Both the position numbers and the translations under genes were made by a program. 35,384 bases of DNA from JACQFZ01 sp045810625 (GTDB lineage: Bacteria > Pseudomonadota > Gammaproteobacteria > Acidiferrobacterales > Sulfurifustaceae), in assembly GCA_045810625.1 (NCBI GenBank), contig JBJMVQ010000024.1:1-35384 (forward strand), in the 5' to 3' direction. The notes beneath the pieces were generated by a model, which was given only the letters and a program-made list of their open reading frames with translations, searched no databases and was not told the origin of the DNA. Positions 7,396 through 16,578 of the stretch are shown one piece after another; within the stretch, counting starts at the first letter, position 1, and each line of letters begins with the position of its first letter.

Positions 7396-7417
7396 ATTGC
7401 GAACATAGCGAAGCAAT
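7396..7417. repeat. ATTGCGAACATAGCGAAGCAAT palindromic element
   Basis: The ends ATTGC and GCAAT pair, with an imperfect interior. The sequence resembles a widely scattered 'ATTGCGAGC...GAAGCAATC' intergenic repeat that I recall from many environmental bacterial genomes. There is one copy in this window. Confidence 0.5.
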
Positions 7418-7425
7418 CTTCGTCC

Positions 7426-7480
7426 GACGGCATGCGATAACTTAAATTGAAACGTAAAGGACACATAGGTTCGCAAAGGA
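7426..7480 (+). repeat. 36-bp direct repeat with degenerate module B, second copy
   Basis: Bases 7426-7461 match 7295-7330 with three differences, at a spacing of 131 bp. The 9-nt blocks after it (ACATAGGTTCGCAAAGGAAA) are more decayed than in the other copies, which suggests an older duplicate. Confidence 0.75.
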
Positions 7481-7521
7481 AAAGCGAAGGCGACTGATTA
7501 ATGCTTTTCGCTCACGGAGAT

Positions 7522-7569
7522 ATTAGTTTTCACCGCAGAGGACGCGATCCTCTACGGTAAAAATTAATA
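7522..7569. repeat. Minimal self-complementary GACGCnRAG copy
   Basis: ACCGCAGAGGA (7532-7542) pairs with TCCTCTACGGT (7548-7558) with one mismatch around a 5-nt loop. The flanks TTAGTTTTC and AAAAATTAA extend the pairing. It is the most compact hairpin form of the family in the window. Confidence 0.8.
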
Positions 7570-7645
7570 CTTCAGAGCTTACTACAGCGCCGGGGACGCG
7601 GGCTCGTTCTAAATTTATGAAGGGCCTTAACTCGCTTTTGTCAGC

Positions 7646-7730
7646 TTTCCTTCGCGTCCTTGGCGTCCTTTGCGTTTCAACTTTACAACTGCCTTTCCTC
7701 TGCGTCCTCTGAGTCCTCTGCGGTAGAAAA
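7646..7730 (-). repeat. GACGCnRAG repeat, compound copy in inverse orientation
   Basis: On the minus strand this reads module A (from 7727 down to 7695), about 17 nt, then module B (7678 down to 7646), the same order as 6882-6970. The two compound copies thus form inverted boundaries around the island. Confidence 0.85.
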
Positions 7731-7772
7731 ATCATATAAAGCGAGTGCTAGCCAAACCCGGCGCAAATCCCG

Positions 7773-8618
7773 TCACTCGAACCGCATCGACAAATCGATC
7801 GCGCGTACGTTCTTGGTGATATCGCCAATGGAGATGTAGTCGACGCCGGTCTCCGCGAGCGCCCGTATGTTGGCGAGCGTAACGCCGCCGGACACCTCGA
7901 GCTTCGCACGCCCGGCGTTTTCGGCGACGGCGCGGCGTATGTCGTCGAGCCCGAAGTTGTCGAGCAGGATGCGTTCGGCGCCCGCGTCGATGGCTTCGCG
8001 CAGCGCCGCCAGATTTTCCACCTCGACCTCCACGAAGACGTCCGCGGGCGCTCCCGCGCGCGCCGCCCGTACCGCTGCCGTGATCGAACCGGTCGCCGCG
8101 ATGTGGTTTTCTTTGAGCAAGATCCCGTCGTACAGGCCGATACGATGGTTCTGCGCGCCGCCGCAACGAACTGCATATTTTTGCGCGAGCCGCAAACCGG
8201 GCAAGGTCTTGCGTGTATCGAGGATGACCGCGCGGGTGCCGCGCACCGCGTCGGCGTAGCGCCGCGCGGCGGTCGCGGTTCCGGACAGGAGCTGCAGGAA
8301 ATTGAGCGCCGTGCGTTCGGCGGTCAGCAGTCCGCGTGCGGGTCCTTCCGCGTGGCATAGCGTATCGCCGGCGCGGACCATAGCGCCGTCGGCGGCGTCC
8401 CAGCTCACCCGGATGCGCGCGTCGACCTGGCGACAGACCTCGTCGAACCAGACGGTACCGCAGAGCAACGCATCTTCACGCGTGACGACGCGGGCCCGGC
8501 CCGTCTGATCGGCGGGAATGAGGGCGGCCGTGCGATCGCCGCTGCCGATATCTTCAGCAAGCGCCTGGCGCACCGCCGATGCGATCGCTGCCGCCGGAAC
8601 AGCCGTTGGATTCGGCAT
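7773..8618 (-). CDS. nadC: Nicotinate-nucleotide pyrophosphorylase (carboxylating)
   Basis: NadC converts quinolinate and PRPP to nicotinate mononucleotide in de novo NAD synthesis. The 281-aa protein shows the family landmarks in order: LAEDIGSGDRTAALIP, AERTALNFLQLLSGTAT, ILDTRKTLPGLRLAQKYAV, CGGAQNHRIGLYDGILLKEN, VEVEVENL, ILLDNFG, EVSGGVTLANI and GVDYISIGDITK. The start ATG at 8618 has an AAGGA site that lies across the end of the upstream antiporter gene, with only 3 bases between that stop and this start. The two genes are surely cotranscribed. Confidence 0.96.
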   Translation of the reverse strand: MPNPTAVPAAAIASAVRQALAEDIGSGDRTAALIPADQTGRARVVTREDALLCGTVWFDEVCRQVDARIRVSWDAADGAMVRAGDTLCHAEGPARGLLTAERTALNFLQLLSGTATAARRYADAVRGTRAVILDTRKTLPGLRLAQKYAVRCGGAQNHRIGLYDGILLKENHIAATGSITAAVRAARAGAPADVFVEVEVENLAALREAIDAGAERILLDNFGLDDIRRAVAENAGRAKLEVSGGVTLANIRALAETGVDYISIGDITKNVRAIDLSMRFE

Positions 8619-8621
8619 ATT

Positions 8622-9836
8622 TTATCCTTCCGCGAGACTCAACTGAGAGCGACGGTAATACCACTTCATGACGAATGGAGGCAACAGGGTGGTGCCTGCG
8701 ATCACGATGACCATCGCGGCGTAAGTCGCATCGTCGAAGATGCCGGACGACAGACCGAGCTGTGCAAAAATCAGCCCGACCTCTCCGCGCGGCACCATGG
8801 CAAGGCCGATCACGAACCGGCGCTGGAGGTTTTCACCCGGTACCGCGAAACCGCTGGCGATCTTGCCGATCAGGGCGAGCAGCAGCAGCGATCCCGAGAA
8901 CGCCCAGATAAAGACCGAGCCCCAGTCGATGGTGCGGAAATTGAGCATCAGACCGACGGACACGAAAAAGATCGGCGTGAACAAGTGCACGATCGGGCGC
9001 AGCTCGTCGTCGATATGACGGCTGAACCCGGCGTCGGTCTTGATGGTCATGGGGCGCGGGAGGTAGAAGCTGCGGGACAGCGCGAGCCCGGCGGCGAAGC
9101 CGCCGAGCAGCTCGGGAGCGCCGACGACATGAGCCAGCCAGGCGAAGAACAGGACGAGCGAGACGACCGTGGTCGGAAGCAGGCCGGGTATCTGGCTCGT
9201 GCGGCTGAGCCGTTCGATTTGTTCGGCGATGAGCTTCGCCGCGAACGGGGCGAGCGCCATGAAGAGCGCGATGAACAGTGCGACCCGACCGGTATTCGCG
9301 AGGTTGATCCCGCCGCCGATCGAAAATTCATAGAGCAGGGCAAGCAGCACGACGCCGACGATATCGTCGAGCACCGCGGCACCGAGGACGATGCGCGCCT
9401 CGGCCGAACGGTTGCGCCCAAGGTCGGCGAGCACGCGCACGGTGATGCCGATGCTGGTCGCGGTCAGCGTGCCGCCGACGAAGAGCGCCGTGAGCGTGCC
9501 CTGACCGAACAGAAACCGGCTCGCGCCATACCCTAAGGCGAACGGAACGGCGGCGCCGGTCGCGGCGACGAGGAGAGGTTTCGTTCCCGTGCGCACGAGC
9601 CGAATGACGTCGGTCTCGAGCCCCACTTCGAACAACAACAAAATGATGCCGATCTCCGCGAGCAGACGGATGACGTTGCTCGGTTCGACCCAACCGAACA
9701 CGCTCGGGCCGATCAGCACACCGGCGAGCAGCTCGCCGATCACCGCCGGCGCGCCGAGGCGCGCCGCGATTTCACCCAGCAGGCGGGCGGAGAGCAGAAT
9801 CGCGAGCAGCGTCAGAAAGAAGGTTTGGGGTTCCAC
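8622..9836 (-). CDS. CPA2-family cation/proton antiporter (membrane domain only)
   Basis: This 404-aa integral membrane protein belongs to the KefB/NapA-like CPA2 group. LGAPAVIGELLAGVLIGPSVFG (the first 20 residues of that stretch are typical of the second helix), LFEVGLETD and GAAVLDDIVGVV are diagnostic. The Asp157-Asp158 pair is the ion-binding site of electrogenic CPA2 antiporters. About 11-12 hydrophobic segments fill the chain. It ends right after the membrane domain, with no RCK/TrkA-N regulatory domain, so it is a short form. The start is GTG at 9836. It precedes nadC by 3 bases and is divergent from the MFS gene. The ion (Na+ or K+) cannot be told. Confidence 0.9.
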   Translation of the reverse strand: MEPQTFFLTLLAILLSARLLGEIAARLGAPAVIGELLAGVLIGPSVFGWVEPSNVIRLLAEIGIILLLFEVGLETDVIRLVRTGTKPLLVAATGAAVPFALGYGASRFLFGQGTLTALFVGGTLTATSIGITVRVLADLGRNRSAEARIVLGAAVLDDIVGVVLLALLYEFSIGGGINLANTGRVALFIALFMALAPFAAKLIAEQIERLSRTSQIPGLLPTTVVSLVLFFAWLAHVVGAPELLGGFAAGLALSRSFYLPRPMTIKTDAGFSRHIDDELRPIVHLFTPIFFVSVGLMLNFRTIDWGSVFIWAFSGSLLLLALIGKIASGFAVPGENLQRRFVIGLAMVPRGEVGLIFAQLGLSSGIFDDATYAAMVIVIAGTTLLPPFVMKWYYRRSQLSLAEG

Positions 9837-10030
9837 AGCGCCAATCTAGTCGAAAACGGCGCGCTTGTTCATCGGTGATGTCTCGTTCGTTTTCGTCGCG
9901 CGATATTGACTTGGCGGGCGGTCCCGCTATTCTGGCTGACGCCTGATTTGCGAACTCAACAACGAAGTGCTCGTCTGTTCCGCTCACGCGCGCGCCTGCC
10001 CGGAGGATCGTCGGAGGGGAGGGCCGTGCG

Positions 10031-11329
10031 GTGAATAGTGCCGTTCCGCCGGCCGTTACCCGCCGCGAAATCTTTGCCTGGGCGATGTACGACTTCGCCA
10101 ACTCCGGCTACACCACGGTCGTGCTCACCGCGGTTTTCAATGCCTATTTCGTAGCCGTGGTGGCCGGCGGTCCCGACACGAAAGCCGTCGCCACCCTGTT
10201 ATGGACGGTCGCCACCGCGATTGCGAATCTGTTCGTGCTCACGAGCGCGCCCGTGCTCGGCGCCATCGCCGATCACGGCGCGCACAAGAAGCGCTTTCTG
10301 GCCCTGACGACCGTCGGCTGCATCCTGTTCACGGCGTTCCTCGGTTTCGCGGGACCGGGCGATATCCTCGTCGCGATGACGTTTCTCGTCCTCTCCAACG
10401 TGATGTTCTCGAGCGGCGAGAATTTCATTGCCGCCTTTCTTCCCGAGATTTCGAGCGAACAGAACATTGCCCGAATTTCCGGCTATGGCTGGTCGCTCGG
10501 ATACATCGGCGGGCTCACCGTGCTCGCGCTCTGCCTGGCCTATATCAATTGGGCGCAGGCGCAGGGAGCGACGGCGGCGCAGTATGTGCCGGTCACGATG
10601 TGGATCACCGCGGCGAGCTTCGCCGTCGCGACGCTTCCGACGTTCATTTGGCTGCGGGAGCGGGCGCACGCGCAGCCGCTCGCCGCCGGGGAGAGCTACG
10701 CGCGTATCGGCTTCGCACGGGTGCGCTACACGCTGAGCCACGCGCGTCACTACCGCGATTTGTTCCGTTTCCTGATATCGCTGACCGTCTACTATTGCGG
10801 CATCAACACCGTGGTCGTACTCGCCGCCGTGTACGCCCAGGAAGTAATGGGCTTCGGCATGCGGGAAAACATCCTGCTCATCCTGGTCGTCAACGTGACG
10901 GCCGCGGTCGGCGCCTTCGGCTTCGGCGTCGTGCAGGATCGCCTCGGCTCGGTGCGGACGTTGGTCATCACGCTCGCCATCTGGATCGGATCGCTGGCGT
11001 TCGCTTATGTCACCGAAAGCCGCGCCGGTTTTTGGGTGGTCGCTAACCTGGTCGGACTCGCCCTCGGATCATCGCAATCCGCCGGGCGCGCGCTGGTCGG
11101 TCAATTCTCGCCGCGAGACCGCGTCGCCGAGTTCTTCGGGCTATGGGGTCTCTTCGGCAAGCTCGCGGCGGTGATCGGGCCGCTCACGTATGGCCTCGTC
11201 ACGTACATCTCGCATGGCAACCATCGCCTGGCGCTGCTCGCGACAGCGGCCTACTTCGTTGCCGGCCTGCTCATTCTCGCAACTGTCAACGAGCGCCGCG
11301 GGCACGCGGCCGCGCTGTCGATCCCGTGA
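10031..11329 (+). CDS. MFS transporter, UMF1/Atg22-like
   Basis: This 432-aa protein has about 12 hydrophobic segments. AMYDFANSGYTTVVLTAVF near the N-terminus (18-36) is the hallmark of the UMF1 (Atg22-like) branch of the major facilitator superfamily. GAIADHGAHKKRFL is the loop 2-3 motif. The substrate is unknown; eukaryotic Atg22 exports amino acids from vacuoles, but bacterial UMF1 proteins are mostly uncharacterised. The start is GTG at 10031 after a purine-rich GGAGGGGAGGG. The stop overlaps the next gene's GTG in a GTGA junction, implying coupled translation with the acyltransferase. Confidence 0.9.
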   Translation: MNSAVPPAVTRREIFAWAMYDFANSGYTTVVLTAVFNAYFVAVVAGGPDTKAVATLLWTVATAIANLFVLTSAPVLGAIADHGAHKKRFLALTTVGCILFTAFLGFAGPGDILVAMTFLVLSNVMFSSGENFIAAFLPEISSEQNIARISGYGWSLGYIGGLTVLALCLAYINWAQAQGATAAQYVPVTMWITAASFAVATLPTFIWLRERAHAQPLAAGESYARIGFARVRYTLSHARHYRDLFRFLISLTVYYCGINTVVVLAAVYAQEVMGFGMRENILLILVVNVTAAVGAFGFGVVQDRLGSVRTLVITLAIWIGSLAFAYVTESRAGFWVVANLVGLALGSSQSAGRALVGQFSPRDRVAEFFGLWGLFGKLAAVIGPLTYGLVTYISHGNHRLALLATAAYFVAGLLILATVNERRGHAAALSIP

Positions 11330-12036
11330 ACGGCGCCTGGCTCGGTGTGGTGTTACTGGTCGTTCTCCTGGGGCGACTGGTACAGCGCGTGTTCAAGATT
11401 TGCGAGGCGGCGAACGAGGCCGACTGGGGCGGCAAGTGGTTGAACCGCCTCGATGGTCTCAACCGGATTTTCTGCCGGCGTTTTCATGGATTGGCGGGTG
11501 ACCCGCTGCACCTGCCCGCGCGCGGCCCGGTGCTGATCGCGAGCAATCACGTCTCGGGGCTCGATCCGTTGTTGCTGATCGCCGCCAGCCGGCGGCCGCT
11601 GCGTTTCATCATCGCGCAGGAGGAGTACGACCGCTGGTATCTGCGTTGGCTGTTTCGCGCGATCGGCTGCATACCCGTGCGGCGAACGCGCGACCCGCAC
11701 GTCGCGCTTTACGCCGCGCGTCGCGCGCTCAAGGATGGCGAGGCGGTGGCGCTGTTCCCGCATGGGCGCATCCATCTCGACCATCAACCTCCGGTCCCGC
11801 TCAAGCGCGGGGTCGTGCTGCTCTCGCAGATGACGGGCGCACCGATCGTTCCGGTCCGCATCCATGGCGTCCGCGGGCAGGGTCTGACGGTCCTGGCCGT
11901 ACTGTTGCGGAGTCGGGTGCGACTCCAGAAGCGCCCGGTCGTTCATTGCCGCGGGCGCACGGTGCAGGTGTGTCTCGACGAACTCGGCGAGGCGTTGCGG
12001 TCGCCCAAGGAAGACCGGCCCTCAGCCGTGGCGTAA
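11326..12036 (+). CDS. Lysophospholipid acyltransferase family protein (PlsC-like) with unusual FPHG motif
   Basis: This 236-aa protein has an N-terminal membrane helix (about 5-22) and the PlsC fold. Motif I is NHVSGLDP, with His75 and Asp80 forming the H(x4)D catalytic pair. The block usually written FPEGTR reads FPHGRIH (144-150), so the glutamate is His. APIVPVRIHG is the fourth block. The role is probably acyl transfer to a lysophospholipid or related acceptor at the inner membrane. The start is GTG 11326, chosen for the GTGA overlap with the MFS gene; a longer open frame upstream is a shadow of that gene. Confidence 0.85.
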   Translation: MNGAWLGVVLLVVLLGRLVQRVFKICEAANEADWGGKWLNRLDGLNRIFCRRFHGLAGDPLHLPARGPVLIASNHVSGLDPLLLIAASRRPLRFIIAQEEYDRWYLRWLFRAIGCIPVRRTRDPHVALYAARRALKDGEAVALFPHGRIHLDHQPPVPLKRGVVLLSQMTGAPIVPVRIHGVRGQGLTVLAVLLRSRVRLQKRPVVHCRGRTVQVCLDELGEALRSPKEDRPSAVA

Positions 12037-12199
12037 GACGGCGTTCGTATTTCTCAAGGGCTGCGCGCCGCCAAAGGCTTCAATCCGGCAAAGGTCTTGG
12101 AAAGGCCGAGTCGCACCAACTCGCCTCGATCTTGGTTTCTTAGTTGGCCCGCTTCTTAAATATTGTCAGGTGTCGGGCTAACGGAAGGAATCGTGTCGT

Positions 12200-12229
12200 C
12201 TTGAAAAGGACCGCGTTTAGCCCAATTTA
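12200..12229 (+). promoter_or_regulatory. Sigma-32 (heat-shock) promoter of clpB
   Basis: CTTGAAA (12200-12206) is a perfect sigma-32 -35 box. After 13 nt comes GCCCAATTTA (12220-12229), close to the CCCCATnTA -10 box. The spacing falls in the range known for RpoH promoters. It lies about 30 bases before the clpB ATG, and ClpB is a classic RpoH target. Confidence 0.75.
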
Positions 12230-12257
12230 ATGCGCATACATACACGGTGCGTGTCCG

Positions 12258-14921
12258 ATGCGGATGGATAAATTGACGTCGAAGTTTCAGATGGCGCTCG
12301 CGGAAGCGCAGAGCCTGGCTGTCGGCCGCGATCATCAGTTCATCGAGCCGATTCATCTCATGGCGGCGCTTCTCGATCAGGAAGGCGGAACGACGCGTCA
12401 TCTGCTCGCGCAATGCGACGTCAATGTTAATGCGCTGCGGTCGAAGGTCAGCGAGGCGCTCGACCGGCTGCCGACCGTTCGCGGCACCGGCGGCGAAGTT
12501 CATATTTCGAATGACCTCGGCAAGCTCCTCAACCTCACCGACAAGTACGCGCAGCAGCGCGGCGACGAGTACATTGCGAGCGAGCTGTTTCTCCTTGCCG
12601 CGCTCGAGGACAAAGGTACGCTAGGTCAGCTCCTGCGCGAGGCAGGTGTCTCCAAGAACGGCATCGAGAAGGCGATCGAGGCGGTGCGCGGGGGCGAAAA
12701 AGTCGCCGACCCGAACGCGGAGGACTCGCGCCAAGCGCTTTCCAAGTACACGATCGATCTCACCGAGCGCGCCGAGCAGGGCAAGGTCGATCCGGTGATC
12801 GGCCGGGACGAGGAAATCCGGCGCGTCGCGCAGATTCTGCAGCGGCGCACCAAGAACAATCCCGTCGTGATCGGCGAGCCGGGCGTCGGCAAGACCGCGA
12901 TCGTCGAAGGGCTCGCGCAGCGCATCGTCAACGGCGAGGTGCCCGAGGGCCTCAAAAACAAGCGGCTACTCTCGCTCGACATGGCGGCGCTGATCGCCGG
13001 CGCGAAATTCCGCGGTGAGTTCGAGGAACGCCTCAAGGCGGTGCTGAACGACATCGCCAAGCAGCAGGGCAATATCATTCTCTTCATCGACGAGCTCCAT
13101 ACGATCGTCGGCGCCGGCAAGGCCGAAGGCGCGATCGACGCGGGCAACATGCTGAAGCCGGCGCTCGCACGCGGCGAGCTGCACGCGATCGGTGCGACCA
13201 CCCTCGACGAATACCGCAAGTACATCGAGAAGGACGCGGCGCTCGAGCGGCGTTTCCAGCGCGTGCTGGTGAACGAGCCGTCGGTGGAAGACACGATCGC
13301 GATCCTGCGCGGCCTCAAGGAGAAATACGAAGTTCACCACGGTGTCGACATCACCGACCCGGCGATCGTCGCTGCCGCAACGCTGTCGCACCGTTACATC
13401 ACCGACCGGCAGCTGCCGGACAAGGCGATCGATTTGATCGACGAGGCGGCCGCACGTATCCGCATGGAGATCGATTCCAAACCGGAAGCGATGGACCGGC
13501 TCGATCGCCGGCTCATTCAGCTCAAGATCGAGCGCGAAGCGCTGAAGAAGGAGGGCGACGAGGCGTCGAAGAAGCGGCTCGCAGCGCTCGAGGGCGAAAT
13601 CGCGAAGATCGAGAAGGAGTACGCCGACTTGGAGGAAATCTGGAAAGCCGAAAAGGCCCAGGTCAGCGGCAGCCATCATATTAAGGAAGAGCTGGATCGG
13701 GCGCGGTCCGAGCTCGAAACCGCACGGCGGGCCGGCAACCTCACGCGCATGGCCGAACTGCAGTACGGGCGCATTCCGGAGCTGGAGAAACAGCTTGCCG
13801 CCGAGTCCGATCACGAAGGCAAGGAGAAGGAGCGCAAGCTCTTACGCAACGCCGTGACGGAGAACGAAGTCGCCGAGGTCGTTTCGCGTTGGACCGGAAT
13901 TCCGGTGTCCAAGATGATGGAGGGCGAGCGCGAGAAGTTGCTGCGCATGGAAGACGACCTGCGGCGGCGCGTCGTCGGTCAGGACGAAGCGATCAAAGCC
14001 GTATCGAACGCCATACGCCGTTCGCGCGCGGGCCTCTCCGATCCGCGCCGGCCGTACGGGTCGTTCCTGTTCCTCGGGCCGACCGGCGTCGGCAAGACCG
14101 AGCTGACGAAGGCGCTCGCGTCGTTTCTGTTCGACACGGATGAGGCGATGATCCGGCTCGACATGTCGGAGTTCATGGAGAAGCACTCGGTCGCGCGCCT
14201 TATCGGCGCGCCGCCGGGCTACGTCGGGTATGAAGAGGGCGGCTATCTGACCGAGGCAGTGCGGCGCCGTCCGTACTCCGTCATCCTGCTCGATGAAGTC
14301 GAGAAGGCCCATCCCGACGTGTTCAACGTTCTGCTGCAGGTACTCGACGATGGCCGCCTGACCGACGGTCAGGGACGCACGGTCGACTTCCGCAACACCG
14401 TCATCGTCATGACTTCGAACCTGGGCTCGACGGTGATTCAGGAGCTCGTTGCAGGCGACGTACAGGGACGTACTAGTGTCGCGGGAGGCGGGACGCCGGG
14501 AGCGACCGAAGAGAATTACCAGAAGATGAAGGACGCAGTGATGCAGATCGTCGGGCAGCACTTCCGACCCGAGTTTATCAACCGCATCGACGACATCGTG
14601 GTATTCCATCCGCTCGGGCGCGAGCAGTTGCACCGGATCGCGGAGCTGCAGGTGAGCTACCTGCGCGAGCGCTTGAGAAGCCGCGACATGGACCTCGAGC
14701 TGACGCGCGCGGCGCTAGACCGCCTCGCCGAAGCCGGCTTCGACCCGGTGTACGGCGCTCGACCGCTCAAGCGCGCAATACAGCAGGCTGTCGAAAATCC
14801 GCTGGCGCAGGAGATCCTCGCCGGGAAGTTTGCGCCCAAGGATGTTATTCTTGCCGACGCGGCACCGGATCGGCTCGTCTTCCGGAAGAAGTTCCCCAGC
14901 CAAAAGACGAGCGCGGCTTGA
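12258..14921 (+). CDS. clpB: ATP-dependent disaggregase ClpB
   Basis: ClpB is a hexameric AAA+ chaperone that works with DnaK to rescue aggregates. The 887-aa chain starts MRMDKLTSKFQMALAEAQSL, as in E. coli (MRLDRLTNKFQ), which fixes the start. Next come the N domain (1-145), AAA1 with Walker A GEPGVGKT (206-213) and FIDELHTIVGAG, a coiled-coil M domain (about 410-525, KKEGDEASKKRLAALEGEI), and AAA2 with GPTGVGKT (607-614), GYVGYEEGG and LLDEVEKAHPDVFN. A Gly/Thr-rich segment at 730-753 is some 18 residues longer than in E. coli. No Shine-Dalgarno precedes the ATG. Expression is likely RpoH-driven. Confidence 0.97.
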   Translation: MRMDKLTSKFQMALAEAQSLAVGRDHQFIEPIHLMAALLDQEGGTTRHLLAQCDVNVNALRSKVSEALDRLPTVRGTGGEVHISNDLGKLLNLTDKYAQQRGDEYIASELFLLAALEDKGTLGQLLREAGVSKNGIEKAIEAVRGGEKVADPNAEDSRQALSKYTIDLTERAEQGKVDPVIGRDEEIRRVAQILQRRTKNNPVVIGEPGVGKTAIVEGLAQRIVNGEVPEGLKNKRLLSLDMAALIAGAKFRGEFEERLKAVLNDIAKQQGNIILFIDELHTIVGAGKAEGAIDAGNMLKPALARGELHAIGATTLDEYRKYIEKDAALERRFQRVLVNEPSVEDTIAILRGLKEKYEVHHGVDITDPAIVAAATLSHRYITDRQLPDKAIDLIDEAAARIRMEIDSKPEAMDRLDRRLIQLKIEREALKKEGDEASKKRLAALEGEIAKIEKEYADLEEIWKAEKAQVSGSHHIKEELDRARSELETARRAGNLTRMAELQYGRIPELEKQLAAESDHEGKEKERKLLRNAVTENEVAEVVSRWTGIPVSKMMEGEREKLLRMEDDLRRRVVGQDEAIKAVSNAIRRSRAGLSDPRRPYGSFLFLGPTGVGKTELTKALASFLFDTDEAMIRLDMSEFMEKHSVARLIGAPPGYVGYEEGGYLTEAVRRRPYSVILLDEVEKAHPDVFNVLLQVLDDGRLTDGQGRTVDFRNTVIVMTSNLGSTVIQELVAGDVQGRTSVAGGGTPGATEENYQKMKDAVMQIVGQHFRPEFINRIDDIVVFHPLGREQLHRIAELQVSYLRERLRSRDMDLELTRAALDRLAEAGFDPVYGARPLKRAIQQAVENPLAQEILAGKFAPKDVILADAAPDRLVFRKKFPSQKTSAA

Positions 14922-14957
14922 CGGGAGGCGGCCGCCTCGAACTTTTCCCGGTTTTTT
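14922..14957 (+). terminator. Possible terminator after clpB
   Basis: CGGGA just after the clpB stop can pair with TCCCG (about 14946-14950) around an inner GAGGC/GCCTC stem-loop, followed by GTTTTTT (to 14957). The structure is branched, so its strength is uncertain. Confidence 0.4.
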
Positions 14958-14965
14958 CGATCCAT
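14939..14965 (+). promoter_or_regulatory. Possible sigma-E-type promoter of htrA
   Basis: GAACTT (14939-14944) matches the core of the RpoE -35 box and is followed by a 16-nt spacer, the same as in the E. coli degP promoter. The -10 candidate TCCAT is a poor match to TCTGA. It is plausible for a degP-like gene 37 bases downstream but weak on sequence alone. Confidence 0.3.
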
Positions 14966-15001
14966 GTGGCTACCGTGCCCCATGCTTGGAGACAATAAAA
15001 A

Positions 15002-16510
<1,509 letters not shown>

Positions 16511-16524
16511 TCCAATCCCAGTAT

Positions 16525-16566
16525 CTCGCCGCGGCACGCCTGACCTGACGCGTCAGCCGCGGCGAG
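16525..16566 (+). other. Long perfect hairpin between htrA and the DUF167 gene
   Basis: CTCGCCGCGG (16525-16534) is perfectly complementary to CCGCGGCGAG (16557-16566). Inside, CTGAC (16540-16544) pairs with GTCAG (16552-16556). No T-run follows, so it is not a standard terminator. It ends 12 bases before the DUF167 ATG and would cover its ribosome site region. Confidence 0.75.
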
Positions 16567-16578
16567 AGCCTGAACACG

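Larger units (their letters stand above)
6838..7772. other. Gene-free 0.9-kb island made of repeats
   Basis: I find no credible gene here; the small open frames are translations of repeats. The stretch holds several modules of the GACGCnRAG family in both orientations, a 36-bp sequence repeated 131 bp apart, a short hairpin (7240-7259), an ATTGC...GCAAT element (7396-7417) and a compact self-complementary copy (7522-7569). The outermost modules (6882-6970 and 7646-7730) are inverted copies of one another. It lies between the convergent ends of panC and nadC. Confidence 0.8.

Noticed and set aside
6975..7735. Small open frames in the panC-nadC gap
   Set aside because: They translate the 9-nt repeats (runs such as RTQRTQR) and have no ribosome sites.
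6838..7772. CRISPR array
   Set aside because: The repeats are in both orientations, of unequal length and irregular spacing, and no cas gene is present.
9772..10101. Minus-strand frame upstream of the antiporter
   Set aside because: It spans the divergent promoter region and both gene starts; the translation has no conserved feature.
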